Positions 44,329 to 53,287 of a stretch of 53,287 nt of DNA are shown piece after piece (position 1 is the first letter of the stretch; the number at the start of each line of letters is the position of its first letter). Made by a program: the position numbers and the translations under genes. The DNA comes from Terriglobus sp. (GTDB lineage: Bacteria; Acidobacteriota; Terriglobia; Terriglobales; Acidobacteriaceae). The stretch is taken from contig JAMFTB010000003.1 of assembly GCA_026225595.1 (NCBI GenBank), positions 1-53,287 of the forward strand, in the 5' to 3' direction. A model generated the notes under the pieces. It ran no database searches, had not been told where the DNA came from, and saw nothing but the letters and a program-made list of their open reading frames with translations.

Positions 44329-47052
44329 ATGCCAAGAACACCTCAATCGACGTACCGGATGCAACTGCACGCCGGCTTTACCTTTCAGCAGGCCTGCCGC
44401 GTTGCGGACTACATCCGCGACCTCGGCATCTCGCATGTGTATAGCTCGCCCTACCTGCAGGCAGGCACTGGATCGATGCACGGCTACGACGTGGTGGATC
44501 ATCACCGCGTAAATGCGGAGCTGGGTGGCCAGCAGGCGCATGAGGCCTTCAGCAAAAGGCTGGGTCAACTGGGGCTTGGGCAGGTGCTGGACATTGTGCC
44601 CAACCACATGTCCGTGGATCGCGAAAACCGCATGTGGTGGGACGTGCTGGAGAACGGCCCTGCCAGCCGCTTTGCCACCTTCTTTGACATTGATTGGAAC
44701 TCCGCGGAAGAGAAGCTGCGCGATAAGGTGCTGATGCCCGTGCTGGGCGATCAGTATGGCCGCGTGCTGTCGCGGGGCGAGATTCGCATTGTGCGCGAGG
44801 GCACAACCTTTCTGGTGAAGTATGGCGAGCAGGCATTTCCCGTGGCTCCTCAATCGCTGTCGCCGGTGCTTGCGCGCGGCGCGGAGTTAACGCCTAGCGA
44901 CACGTTGAACTTTCTTGCCGTATCGTTTGCGCGGCTGCCCACGCCAGACTCCACGGAGCGCAGCATTCAGCTGGGGCGTCATCGCGACAAGCAGGTGCTG
45001 CTGGGACTGCTGCAGCGTCTTTGTGCAGAAGAGGAAGCAGTCTGCCGCTCCATTGACGATGCGCTGGATGAGCTGAACAACAACACGGACGCGCTGGACG
45101 AATTTTTGAATGCGCAGAACTTTCGGCTGGCACACTGGCGCACGTCTGACCAGGAGCTGGGCTATCGCCGCTTCTTCGATGTGAACTCACTCATAGGCCT
45201 GCGCATGGAGCGTGAGTACGTCTTTGAGGAGACGCACGAGTTGATCTTTTACTGGATCGACAACGGCGTGCTCGACGGCATCCGCATTGATCATCCGGAC
45301 GGCCTGCGCGATCCCAAGCAGTATCTGCAGCGGCTGCGTGACCGCGCGCCGCATGCGTGGATTGTGGCAGAGAAAATTCTCGAGCCCGGTGAATGGCTGC
45401 GGCCCGACTGGCCCGTGCAGGGCACCAGCGGCTACGACTATCTGAACCAGTGCAACGCTCTGCTGGTAAATCCTGATGGCATGCGCAAACTCACTGGCAT
45501 CTATGCAGACTTCACGCGCGACAACGAGAGCTACATCGATGTCACTTTCGACAAGAAGACGAAGATTGCGCATGAGACGCTGGCCAGCGATGTGAACCGG
45601 CTGGCGAATCTGTTTGTTGCCATCTGTGAATCCAACCGCAACAGCCGCGACTACACGCGCGCTCAGATTCGTCGCGTCATCCGCGCGGTGGCCGCGGGTT
45701 TTGATATCTACCGCACCTACGTTGTGGCCGATGCGGACAGGCGCGAGATCACAGATGAAGACCGCGAACATATTGCGCGTGCAGTTGCTACTGCGAAGCA
45801 GCGCAAGCCCGACATTGATGAAGGCCTCTTCGACTTTATGCACGATGTGCTGACGCTGAAGGTGACCGGCGACAAGGAGACGGAGTTCGTTGCGCGCTTC
45901 CAGCAGTTCACCTCACCCATCATGGCAAAGGGTGTTGAGGACACGGCGTTCTATTGCTACAACCGGCTTACGTCGTTGAATGAAGTGGGCGCTGATCCGG
46001 GCCGCGATGGCATTTCCGTCGATGAGTTTCACGCCTACAACACGCAGGTGCAACGCACCTTTCCCACCACCATGGTCACGCTCAGCACGCATGACACCAA
46101 GCGTGCAGACGATGTGCGCGCGCGGCTTGCCGTTCTTAGCGAGATGCCCGGTCGCTGGGCGGCAAAGCTGAAGCGCTGGTCGCGCATGAATGCGAAGCAC
46201 CGCACGGGCCGCTACCCGGACGCGAATACGGAGTACTTCCTCTACCAGACGCTGATTGGTGCGTGGCCCATCAATGTGGAGCGCACGCAGCAGTACATGC
46301 AGAAGGCCATGCGCGAGGCCAAGCGAGAGACATCGTGGCTCGACAACAACCGCGAGTATGAGGACGCGCTGAACAATTTCATCGCGGCGATCCTGAACGA
46401 CGCCAGCTTCACAGCCGAGGTGCAGAGCTTTGTCGATCGCATCAACCGCGATGGCCGCATAAACTCCCTCTCGCAGACGATGCTGAAGTGCACCTCGCCC
46501 GGCGTGCCGGACCTGTACCAGGGCGGCGAGCTGTGGGATCACTCGCTGGTCGACCCGGACAATCGCCGTCCGGTGGACTACGAGCAGCGGCGTGAATTGT
46601 TAAGCAGGTTAACCAGCCCACCTCCGCAGGAGAGCGCGCAGGTTGCGATGGCAAATTTTGAGGATGGCTCCCCCAAGCTGTGGGTGCTGCATCAGGCGCT
46701 GCATCTGCGCAATGAGCGGCCGGCATCCTTTGGTAAATCGGCAGACTACACGCCGCTGGTGGCAGAGGGGCAGAAGGCGCACCATGCCATCGCGTATCTT
46801 CGCGGGGACGATGTCATCACTGTGGCGCAGCGGCTGCCGCATCTGCTGGATGGCAACTGGAGCGGCAGCACGCTTCGTCTGCCCGAGGGCACATGGACAG
46901 ACCGCATGACAGGTGCAAAGCATGATGGCGATGCGCCCATCCGCATTGCCACGCTGCTCGATCATTTTCCTGTGGCGCTGCTGGTAAAAGACAGCGACAG
47001 CACGCAGGGGCACGACGTTCGCACCACCGGCACGCGCGATCTAACCGCATAA
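44329..47052 (+). CDS. treY: Malto-oligosyltrehalose synthase
   Basis: A GH13 enzyme that converts the reducing end of maltodextrins into an alpha,alpha-1,1 trehalosyl unit. The start at 44329 gives MPRTPQSTYRMQLHAGFTF, the usual opening; the open frame extends 78 bp upstream but without similarity. Landmarks over 907 residues: LGISHVYSSPYLQA, SMHGYDVVDH, LDIVPNHM, GIRIDHPDGLRDP (nucleophile near 320), VAEKILEPGEWL (acid near 348), VQGTSGYDYL and STHDTKRADDVRARL (about 587). The insert between the early strands is typical of TreY. It lies 58 bp upstream of treZ, its pathway partner, and downstream of the GH15 gene. Confidence 0.95.
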   Translation: MPRTPQSTYRMQLHAGFTFQQACRVADYIRDLGISHVYSSPYLQAGTGSMHGYDVVDHHRVNAELGGQQAHEAFSKRLGQLGLGQVLDIVPNHMSVDRENRMWWDVLENGPASRFATFFDIDWNSAEEKLRDKVLMPVLGDQYGRVLSRGEIRIVREGTTFLVKYGEQAFPVAPQSLSPVLARGAELTPSDTLNFLAVSFARLPTPDSTERSIQLGRHRDKQVLLGLLQRLCAEEEAVCRSIDDALDELNNNTDALDEFLNAQNFRLAHWRTSDQELGYRRFFDVNSLIGLRMEREYVFEETHELIFYWIDNGVLDGIRIDHPDGLRDPKQYLQRLRDRAPHAWIVAEKILEPGEWLRPDWPVQGTSGYDYLNQCNALLVNPDGMRKLTGIYADFTRDNESYIDVTFDKKTKIAHETLASDVNRLANLFVAICESNRNSRDYTRAQIRRVIRAVAAGFDIYRTYVVADADRREITDEDREHIARAVATAKQRKPDIDEGLFDFMHDVLTLKVTGDKETEFVARFQQFTSPIMAKGVEDTAFYCYNRLTSLNEVGADPGRDGISVDEFHAYNTQVQRTFPTTMVTLSTHDTKRADDVRARLAVLSEMPGRWAAKLKRWSRMNAKHRTGRYPDANTEYFLYQTLIGAWPINVERTQQYMQKAMREAKRETSWLDNNREYEDALNNFIAAILNDASFTAEVQSFVDRINRDGRINSLSQTMLKCTSPGVPDLYQGGELWDHSLVDPDNRRPVDYEQRRELLSRLTSPPPQESAQVAMANFEDGSPKLWVLHQALHLRNERPASFGKSADYTPLVAEGQKAHHAIAYLRGDDVITVAQRLPHLLDGNWSGSTLRLPEGTWTDRMTGAKHDGDAPIRIATLLDHFPVALLVKDSDSTQGHDVRTTGTRDLTA

Positions 47053-47110
47053 AACAATTCTTACGAACAACAGCAGAGCGGCCATGAGCCGCCATAGATC
47101 AGGAGTAATC

Positions 47111-48874
47111 ATGCATCATTTTTCCGTTTGGGCGCCGCGGCGCAGCAAGGTTACCGTTCGCGTTGGCGGCAAGGACTACGCCATGCAGGGGCCGTCGTTA
47201 CGCGGCTATTGGACGGTGGATGTGGAAGAGGCGGGCCACGGCAGCGACTACGCATTTCTGCTGGATGACGATCAGCAGCCGTATCCTGATCCGCGTTCGT
47301 TCTGGCAGCCCAAGGACGTGCATTCGTTCTCGCGCGTGCTGGATCACTCCGTCCACAACTGGACCGATGAAAAGTTTCGTCCCGTCCCTCTGCCTGCCGC
47401 GGTGATCTACGAGATGCATGTGGGCACGTTCACTGAGGGTGGCACGCTGGACTCTGCGATCGAGCGGCTGGAGTATTTGTGCGAACTCGGCATCACGCAC
47501 GTTGAGCTGCTGCCCATCTCGTCATTTGAGGGCAAATGGTCATGGGGTTATGACGGCGTTGCGCCGTACGCTCCAGACGAAAGCTACGGCGGTCCGGATG
47601 CGGTGAAACGTTTTGTCAACGCGTGCCACGCCAAGGGACTCGGCGTGATTCTGGATGTGGTGATGAATCACTTTGGCCCCGCCGGCAACTACACGCAGCT
47701 GTTTGGGCCGTACTACACCGACCGGCACCACACGCCGTGGGGCGCAGCCATCAACCTGGAAGAGGGCGGCAGCGACCAGGTGCGCCGCTACTTTATTGAC
47801 AACGCGCTGATGTGGCTGCGGGAGTATCACTTTGACGGCCTGCGGCTGGACGCTGTGCATGAGTTGATTGACCGCTCTGCCATGCACTTTCTGGAGCAGC
47901 TCTCGCGCGAGGTGGAGGATATGTCGGCTGCTCTGGGGCGTGCACTCTTCCTTATCGGCGAGACGGACCTGAACGATCCCAGGTTTGTGACGCCGCGCGA
48001 GGCCAACGGCTATGGCCTGGACGCGCAGTGGTCCGACGATTTTCACCACTCACTGTTCACGCTGCTGCACCATGAAACGAACGGCTACTACCAGGACTTT
48101 GGCTCTGTGGAGCATCTGGCCACCGCTCTGCGGCAGGTGTTTTTATATGACGGTCGTTACTCGCGTTATCGCCAGCACAACCACGGCCGCGAGGTGCATA
48201 AGATCAGCTATCACCGCTTCCTGGGCTACATCCAGAACCACGACCAGATTGGCAATCGCGCCAAGGGCGAGCGGTTGCAGCACCTGGTGGGCATGCAGAA
48301 GGCAAAGCTGGCCGCAGCCGTGGTCATGACGGCTCCGTTTCTGCCCATGATCTTCATGGGTGAGGAGTGGGCCGCGGCCACGCCGTGGATGTACTTTACC
48401 GACTTTCATGCGGAGGAACTACGAACGGCCGTGCGTGAAGGCCGCAAGCGCGATTTTCAGCACTTTGGCTGGACAGAGGACGTGCCCGCGCCGGACGCGC
48501 CGGAGACCTTTCTCCAGTCGAAACTGCAGTGGGGTGAGCTGGACGAATCTCTGCACCACGAGATGTATTGCTGGTACCGGGACCTGATTCACCTGCGCCG
48601 CCGCTCGCTGCCGCTGAACCTGGGCGACTTCAGCCGTATGAACGTGCAATTCAGCGAAGAGGGCCGCTGGATTTACACGGACCGGGGCAATATCCGCACC
48701 ATGATTAATTTTGCGGAGACCGAAACGGATTTCGCCATTGAACCCCGCTCCGATCTGCTGCTCTCCCGCGGACCGGCGCCGGTCCGCACGGGCGATTGCG
48801 TGAAGGTTCCGCCCATGTCAGTGGCAATCTACCACTGGCCACAGCGTCCCATGGACCAGGAGCCCCCCGAATAA
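47111..48874 (+). CDS. treZ: Malto-oligosyltrehalose trehalohydrolase
   Basis: A GH13 enzyme that releases trehalose from the product of TreY. 587 residues: an N-terminal beta-domain (HHFSVWAPRRSKVTVRV), then the barrel with YEMHVGTFTEGGTL, LLPISSFEGKWSWGYDG, LDVVMNHFGP, FDGLRLDAVHEL (nucleophile near 246), LIGETDLNDP (acid near 285) and IQNHDQIGNRAKGERL (near 373-388). The start at 47111 has AGGAG 5 nt upstream; an earlier ATG at 47084 adds nine residues without conservation. The gene ends the plus-strand trehalose set. No terminator could be pointed to with confidence downstream. Confidence 0.95.
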   Translation: MHHFSVWAPRRSKVTVRVGGKDYAMQGPSLRGYWTVDVEEAGHGSDYAFLLDDDQQPYPDPRSFWQPKDVHSFSRVLDHSVHNWTDEKFRPVPLPAAVIYEMHVGTFTEGGTLDSAIERLEYLCELGITHVELLPISSFEGKWSWGYDGVAPYAPDESYGGPDAVKRFVNACHAKGLGVILDVVMNHFGPAGNYTQLFGPYYTDRHHTPWGAAINLEEGGSDQVRRYFIDNALMWLREYHFDGLRLDAVHELIDRSAMHFLEQLSREVEDMSAALGRALFLIGETDLNDPRFVTPREANGYGLDAQWSDDFHHSLFTLLHHETNGYYQDFGSVEHLATALRQVFLYDGRYSRYRQHNHGREVHKISYHRFLGYIQNHDQIGNRAKGERLQHLVGMQKAKLAAAVVMTAPFLPMIFMGEEWAAATPWMYFTDFHAEELRTAVREGRKRDFQHFGWTEDVPAPDAPETFLQSKLQWGELDESLHHEMYCWYRDLIHLRRRSLPLNLGDFSRMNVQFSEEGRWIYTDRGNIRTMINFAETETDFAIEPRSDLLLSRGPAPVRTGDCVKVPPMSVAIYHWPQRPMDQEPPE

Positions 48875-49273
48875 CGCGGAATCCGAAGCATGGGAACCTA
48901 ACAAATAACCCCCACGCAGAACGGTTAACCTTGTTTATTGGGATTGGTTACGGTCTGTGGGCTTTCCGCGGGCTTTTCCTCAGAGGTCGGACCACGCCCC
49001 GCCCCCGAATTCGGGTGTTGGGGTGTTGTTTCGTGTGGCCGAAAACGACATTTCATGGAAACTTTCCTGCTGCGCATCCGTAACTAATGTGTGTGGCAAC
49101 ATTTTGCCGCCCGGCAGCATCCCCGAAGGCGCATCCTGAACCGTTTCAGGGGCTGGCACACGGGGAGCAACGGACGCGCACCGACACGGATAGAACGCCG
49201 GCTAAGCTGGCACACATTGGGAGCCAATCTGTTGAACAATCAAACGTTTCAGCCCTCAAAGGGTTCAGTCTGG
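48875..49273. other. Intergenic region after treZ
   Basis: About 400 bp between treZ and the DUF5666-like gene on the same strand. It should hold the end of the trehalose transcript and the promoter of the next gene, but no clear terminator stem, consensus promoter or RNA gene was seen. An open frame runs through the right part into the exported protein without coding character before its signal peptide. Confidence 0.4.
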
Positions 49274-50527
49274 ATGTCCCGTACGGCACTTGCAGCGGTT
49301 TTGCTGGCGACGTCCGGCGTAGCGATCGTCTCAGCTGTTCCGGCGGCAATGGCGCAGGCTCCGGTCGCAGCCGGTCGCGTCCAGGGCACCGTTAAGACCA
49401 TCTCGGGCAGCACCATTACCGTGGTCGCAGACGCAGGCGGCGCAACTTCCACCGTTACGGTGGCAGACGGCGCCCGCATCCAGCAGAGCGCAGATCTGAA
49501 GACCGTCAGCCCCAGCACGCTGGACCAGCTGGCCGTGGGCGATAAGGTGCTGATGATGGGCACTGCGGGCGATGGCGGCAGCTTCAGCGCCAACCGCGTC
49601 ATTATGATCAAGTCCGCAGCCATTGCGGAGCGTAACCAAAGCAGCCAGGCAGACTGGGCCAAGCGCGGTTCCGGCGGCATCGTAAAGTCCGTCGATCCTG
49701 CGGCCAAGACGGTCACCATCAGCTCAGGCGCGCGCACCATCACCCTGAATACCACGGGCACCACGGTGTTTCGCCGTTACGCTCCGGGTTCGGTCAAGTT
49801 TGAGGATGCAAAGCCGGGTACGCTGGCTGACCTGCAGCCGGGCGACCAGCTGCGTGTGCGCGGCGATAAGACGCCGGACGGCACCTCTGTTGCCGCCGAG
49901 GAAGTCGTCTCCGGTTCGTTCACGAACCTTTCCGGCACCATCGTTTCGGTGAATGCTGCGGCCAACAGTCTGGTCATCAAGGATCTGGCAACCAAGAAGA
50001 ATGCAACTGTCCTGGTCAGCGATGCCAGCGACGTGCGCAACCTGCCGCCTGAGATGGCTGCACGGTTTGCTCCGCGTCCTGCCGGTGGTGCGGGCGGTGC
50101 ACGCGGCGGCGGTGCTGGTGCGCCTGCTGGTGGCGGTGCCCCGGCTGGTGATGCTGCTGCAGGCGGCGCGCCCGGTGGAGCTCCCGCGGGTGGTGGTCGT
50201 CCCGGTGGTCCTGGCGGTGCAGGTGGACCCGGAGGCGGCTTTGGCGGACGTGGCCCTGGCGGCCGCGGTGGCGCGGGCGACCTGGCGGCTCTGATTCCAC
50301 GGTTGCCCAAGGCGACACTTGCCGACTTTAAGAATGGCCAGGCGCTGATGATCGTAGCGTCCGGCAGTGCTGCAGGACCTGTAACCGCAGTTACCGTGCT
50401 GAGCGGCGTGGAACCTCTGTTGACCGGCCCTGCCGGTAGCGGCATGAGCATCTCGCCCTGGAGCCTGGGCGGCGGTGCCGGCGGCGGCGGTGGTGAAGGC
50501 GGCGGCGGTGGCGGCGGTCCGGAATAA
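49274..50527 (+). CDS. Exported DUF5666-like protein with Gly-rich region
   Basis: A 417-residue exported protein. The signal peptide (MSRTALAAVLLATSGVAIVS..AMAQA) fixes the start at 49274, although TTG at 49232 with GGGAG 8 nt upstream is possible. The mature part has about three short beta-barrel modules of the DUF5666 kind: GRVQGTVKTISGSTITVVAD, then GGIVKSVDPAAKTVTISSGA, then LSGTIVSVNAAANSLVIKD, each followed by 'L--L--GD-v-v-G' (LDQLAVGDKVLMMG, LADLQPGDQLRVRG). A Gly/Ala/Pro tract of about 70 residues precedes a final domain and a Gly-rich end. The function is unknown. The gene lies directly upstream of a TonB-dependent receptor, which has a similar Gly-rich region. Confidence 0.7.
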   Translation: MSRTALAAVLLATSGVAIVSAVPAAMAQAPVAAGRVQGTVKTISGSTITVVADAGGATSTVTVADGARIQQSADLKTVSPSTLDQLAVGDKVLMMGTAGDGGSFSANRVIMIKSAAIAERNQSSQADWAKRGSGGIVKSVDPAAKTVTISSGARTITLNTTGTTVFRRYAPGSVKFEDAKPGTLADLQPGDQLRVRGDKTPDGTSVAAEEVVSGSFTNLSGTIVSVNAAANSLVIKDLATKKNATVLVSDASDVRNLPPEMAARFAPRPAGGAGGARGGGAGAPAGGGAPAGDAAAGGAPGGAPAGGGRPGGPGGAGGPGGGFGGRGPGGRGGAGDLAALIPRLPKATLADFKNGQALMIVASGSAAGPVTAVTVLSGVEPLLTGPAGSGMSISPWSLGGGAGGGGGEGGGGGGGPE

Positions 50528-50626
50528 ACCACACATTTTGAACCAGAACGACCTGAGTTAGAACGACCTGCAAAACTAAGCCGTGCCATATCTGGCACAC
50601 CACTCAACCTTCCACTGAGGGGCATG

Positions 50627-53287
50627 ATGAATTTTCGCCTTGTAATCTCTCGAGCAGTGTTTTCTGTAGCACTGCTTTCTGTTGGCGCCGCCGCAACCCT
50701 GCGGCAGCCGATGGCAGCCGCGCAGGCCGCGGCCAACGTCACCGGCTTTGTGCTGGATCCGGACCAGGCAGCCATTCCCGGCGCCACGGTCACACTGACG
50801 CCCGCCAAAGGCACGGCTCTAACCACCACCTCGCGCGCTGACGGTGCTTACACCTTCCGCGGCGTCCCGGCAGGTGTTTATTCCATAACGGTAACCATGC
50901 CGGGCTTTGCGTCGTATGTGAAGCAAGGCGTTCGCATAGGTGAAAGCAACCTTGCGCTGAATGCCCCCCTGACGGTTCAGGCAAATTCGACCGAGATCAA
51001 CGTGACCACGGAAAACACCGTTACCGTCTCGGTCGATCCGGATCAGAATGGCTCGTCCGTGGTCATGAAGGACAAAGACCTGGAAGCTCTCTCAGACGAT
51101 CCGGATGAGCTCTCCAGCGAACTGTCAGCGCTGGCCGGCCCTTCCGCAGGTCCCAACGGCGGCCAGATTTATGTGGACGGCTTTACCGGCGGCCAGCTGC
51201 CGCCGAAGTCCTCCATTCGCGAAATTCGTGTCAACCAGAACCCCTTCTCGGCACAGTTCGATAAGCAGGGCTTTGGCCGTGTGGAAGTTTTCACCAAGCC
51301 GGGCACGGACAGCTATCACGGCAGCGCCAGCATCCAGGGCAACGACAAGTCGTTCAATACGTCCAGCCCGTTCCTTGGCCCTACGAACTCTCAGCCGGAT
51401 TACCACCGCATCTTCTTCATCGGATCGTTGACCGGACCGCTGACCAAGACCAGCTCCTATTCCATGGCCGGCAGCTATCGCGACATTGAAGACAATGCAA
51501 TCTTTGCGGGTAACATCATCAGCACCGGCCCCACCTCCAATGTGCTTTGCGCGCCGGGCAACACGGCGTGCTCTGTGAATCCCTTGCCGGGTGCATACCT
51601 CGCTACATTCCATCCGCAGAAGCGCTACGATCTGACGCCGCGTATCGATCTTGCCCTGGGTAAAAACAACACCCTTACGGTGCGCTACCAGTTCGTGAGC
51701 AATAACCAGACCAACGCCGGCCTGGGCGCTACGTCGCTGAACACAACTGCCTACAACACCGGGAACAAGGAAAACCAGTTCACACTGAGCGATACGCAGA
51801 TTCTGAGCCAGAAGGTGATCAACGAAACCCGCCTGCAACTGGTGCGTACGATCGCGACGCAGACTCCGTTGTCCACGCTGCCCACGCTTTCTGTCGCAGG
51901 TGTGTTCACGGGTGGCGGTTCCAGCGGCGGCGTTCAGAACGGCACGAACGATCACCTGGAGCTGCAGAACTACACCTCCGTTGCCTTGAGCAAGAACTTC
52001 ATCCGCGCCGGCGGCCGTCTCCGCGTCTTTCGCGAGGCGACGTACGATACTTCCGGATCGAACGGAACGTTTACCTATGCCAGCACCTCTGCCTACATTG
52101 CCGGCACGCCGCAGCAGTATCGTCAGACAGCAATCTTCACGCCCAAGACGAACGCGAGCCTGGTGGATGTGGGTCTGTACGCGGAAGACGACTGGCGCAT
52201 CAAGCCGAACATGACGATCAGCTACGGCATGCGTTATGAGGCGCAGACAGACATCAACAGCAAGGCTGACCTTGCGCCGCGCTTCGCCATCTCCTATGGC
52301 ATCCCGCGTAAGAATGGCAGCCCGACGACCGTCATCCGTACCGGCTGGGGTGTGTTCTACGACCGCTTTGTGATTTCGGACGTACTCAATGCCTACCAGC
52401 AGAACGGCATCAACCAGACCACATATGTTTACCGTGCGCCGGGAGCGGGTTGCGGTCCCAGCAACGTAGCAGCTTGCGGCGCGCAAACAGCGTCCTCCAG
52501 CACGCCCTATCAGCTTGCGCCAAATCTTCGCAGCTCCTACCAGATGCAGGCCGCAGTGGGCCTGGATCAACAGGTGGGCAAGCGCACTACGATTTCGTTC
52601 AACTACTTGAACACCAATGGCGTTCACCAGTTCGAGTCGCGCTCTATTCCGACCACGGGCAGCTACACGACGGGCGGAATCTTGTATTCCTACCAGTCTG
52701 GCGGTGTGTACCGTCAGAACCAGTTCATCGTCAACTTCCGCACCCAGCTGTCGCCCAAGTTCTCTCTCTTTGGCTACTACACACTGAACGGGGCCAACTC
52801 CAACGCTAACGGTGCGGACGCATTCCCGACGGACAGCCTGAACCCCAAGACGGATTACGGACGTGCTCTGTTCATCCAGAAGCACCGTATCTTCATGTTT
52901 GGCAACATGACGTTACCGTTTGCCGTCAACCTCAGCCCGTTCCTCAGCTTCAACACCGGCAACTACTACAACATCACGACTGGAACCGACGTCAACTCTG
53001 ACTCGGTCATCAACGACCGCGCCGGCTTTGCCAACGGCGTCTCCGGCAACTGCAAGACGTACTCGGACTTCATCTCCACAGGCATTACCGCAGCCAACCG
53101 CGTAAGCCCCGGTTATTGCACCGGCCCGTCGAACGTGCAGTTCAACATGCGCATTGTGAAGGCGTTTGGCTTTGGCAAGCGCGCAGGCGCTGCTGGCCAG
53201 GGTGGCCCCGGTGCTGGCGGCCCTCCTGCCGGCGGTGGCGGCGGAGCACGTGGTGGCGGCGGTGGTGGCGGAGCACGTGGCGGCGGC
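50627..53287 (+). CDS. TonB-dependent receptor with carboxypeptidase-regulatory domain, 3' end outside window
   Basis: An outer-membrane receptor of the Oar-like type abundant in Acidobacteriota; 887 codons are visible and the frame is open to the right edge. After a signal peptide ending near AAAQAA, residues about 30-110 are a carboxypeptidase-regulatory Ig domain (VTGFVLDPDQAAIPGATVTLT). A plug-like region follows (DKDLEALSDDPDELSSEL, QIYVDGFTGGQLPPKSSIRE, QFDKQGFGRVEVFTKPGTD), then beta-barrel strands rich in aromatic residues. The last 30 or so visible residues are a Gly/Ala/Arg repeat, unusual inside a barrel and similar to the tract in the upstream protein. The start is the second of two adjacent ATG codons (the first at 50624); GAGG spacing favours 50627. 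Substrate unknown, likely a glycan or peptide. Confidence 0.88.
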   Translation, partial: MNFRLVISRAVFSVALLSVGAAATLRQPMAAAQAAANVTGFVLDPDQAAIPGATVTLTPAKGTALTTTSRADGAYTFRGVPAGVYSITVTMPGFASYVKQGVRIGESNLALNAPLTVQANSTEINVTTENTVTVSVDPDQNGSSVVMKDKDLEALSDDPDELSSELSALAGPSAGPNGGQIYVDGFTGGQLPPKSSIREIRVNQNPFSAQFDKQGFGRVEVFTKPGTDSYHGSASIQGNDKSFNTSSPFLGPTNSQPDYHRIFFIGSLTGPLTKTSSYSMAGSYRDIEDNAIFAGNIISTGPTSNVLCAPGNTACSVNPLPGAYLATFHPQKRYDLTPRIDLALGKNNTLTVRYQFVSNNQTNAGLGATSLNTTAYNTGNKENQFTLSDTQILSQKVINETRLQLVRTIATQTPLSTLPTLSVAGVFTGGGSSGGVQNGTNDHLELQNYTSVALSKNFIRAGGRLRVFREATYDTSGSNGTFTYASTSAYIAGTPQQYRQTAIFTPKTNASLVDVGLYAEDDWRIKPNMTISYGMRYEAQTDINSKADLAPRFAISYGIPRKNGSPTTVIRTGWGVFYDRFVISDVLNAYQQNGINQTTYVYRAPGAGCGPSNVAACGAQTASSSTPYQLAPNLRSSYQMQAAVGLDQQVGKRTTISFNYLNTNGVHQFESRSIPTTGSYTTGGILYSYQSGGVYRQNQFIVNFRTQLSPKFSLFGYYTLNGANSNANGADAFPTDSLNPKTDYGRALFIQKHRIFMFGNMTLPFAVNLSPFLSFNTGNYYNITTGTDVNSDSVINDRAGFANGVSGNCKTYSDFISTGITAANRVSPGYCTGPSNVQFNMRIVKAFGFGKRAGAAGQGGPGAGGPPAGGGGGARGGGGGGGARGGG

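Noticed and set aside
50080-50290. Apparent tandem DNA repeats
   Set aside because: Explained by the Gly/Ala/Pro-rich coding tract (GGN/GCN codons); spacers are irregular, so not a CRISPR or satellite array.
51125-52885. Long open frame (about 586 codons) antisense to the TonB receptor
   Set aside because: No domain resemblance; the plus strand has a signal peptide, regulatory domain and plug motifs.

Overview
The window looks like about 53 kb of chromosome from an Acidobacteriota bacterium of the Terriglobia (Acidobacteriaceae, near Terriglobus or Granulicella). That placement is inferred from gene content: an Oar-type TonB-dependent receptor with an N-terminal carboxypeptidase-regulatory domain, a TIGR03435 'soil-associated' protein, a DUF6629 membrane protein, secreted carboxypeptidase-regulatory proteins, Kdo synthesis genes (so an LPS outer membrane) and generally GC-rich coding DNA. 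No rRNA, tRNA, CRISPR array, transposase, integrase or phage gene was seen. Genes are tightly packed on both strands and there is no sign of a large mobile element.

Layout. 1-8.2 kb: the end of a PAS-GGDEF diguanylate cyclase, a DUF6629 protein, then three regulator/effector units of the detoxification type: TetR with an FAD monooxygenase, TetR plus SRPBCC facing a TetX-like monooxygenase across a perfect palindrome, and AraC facing a fosmidomycin-resistance-type MFS pump. 8.4-13 kb: DUF2203 protein, a Fur-family regulator and three exported proteins (beta-propeller lipoprotein, SH3-type lipoprotein, carboxypeptidase-regulatory protein). 13-16.2 kb: an LPS block on the minus strand with a DegT aminotransferase, kdsA and kdsD, where kdsA is bracketed by two inverted copies of a palindromic element. 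16.5-18.4 kb: hfq-hflX. 18.3-25.1 kb: a qorB/HxlR redox pair, a secreted hypothetical, an aldo/keto reductase, an adenosine-deaminase-family enzyme, an acyltransferase and an APC amino acid permease with no usual start codon. 25.2-26.6 kb: a less GC-rich pair (TIGR03435 plus a small secreted protein). 26.7-34.4 kb: an unusually long pcrA/uvrD with a tiny basic protein downstream, RNase T2, two tandem secreted paralogs with duplicated leaders, a LOG-family hydrolase, an old-yellow-enzyme reductase and several intergenic repeats.

34.5-48.9 kb is the metabolic core: two divergent gene sets for trehalose and alpha-glucan. On the minus strand are glgE, a treS-maltokinase fusion, a GT-A-like protein of unknown role and a membrane-helix protein, coupled by 4-nt and 1-nt overlaps. 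On the plus strand are a GH15 glucoamylase/trehalase, treY and treZ. Together they would turn trehalose into maltose, maltose 1-phosphate and alpha-1,4-glucan, and cut glucan back to trehalose. The window ends with a DUF5666-like exported protein and a TonB-dependent receptor cut off by the right edge; both carry Gly-rich tracts.

The least explained items are the acidic insert in PcrA with a palindromic repeat inside its coding sequence, the dispersed intergenic repeats, the GT-A-like protein tied to treS-glgE, the probable CTG start of the permease and the duplicated small secreted proteins.
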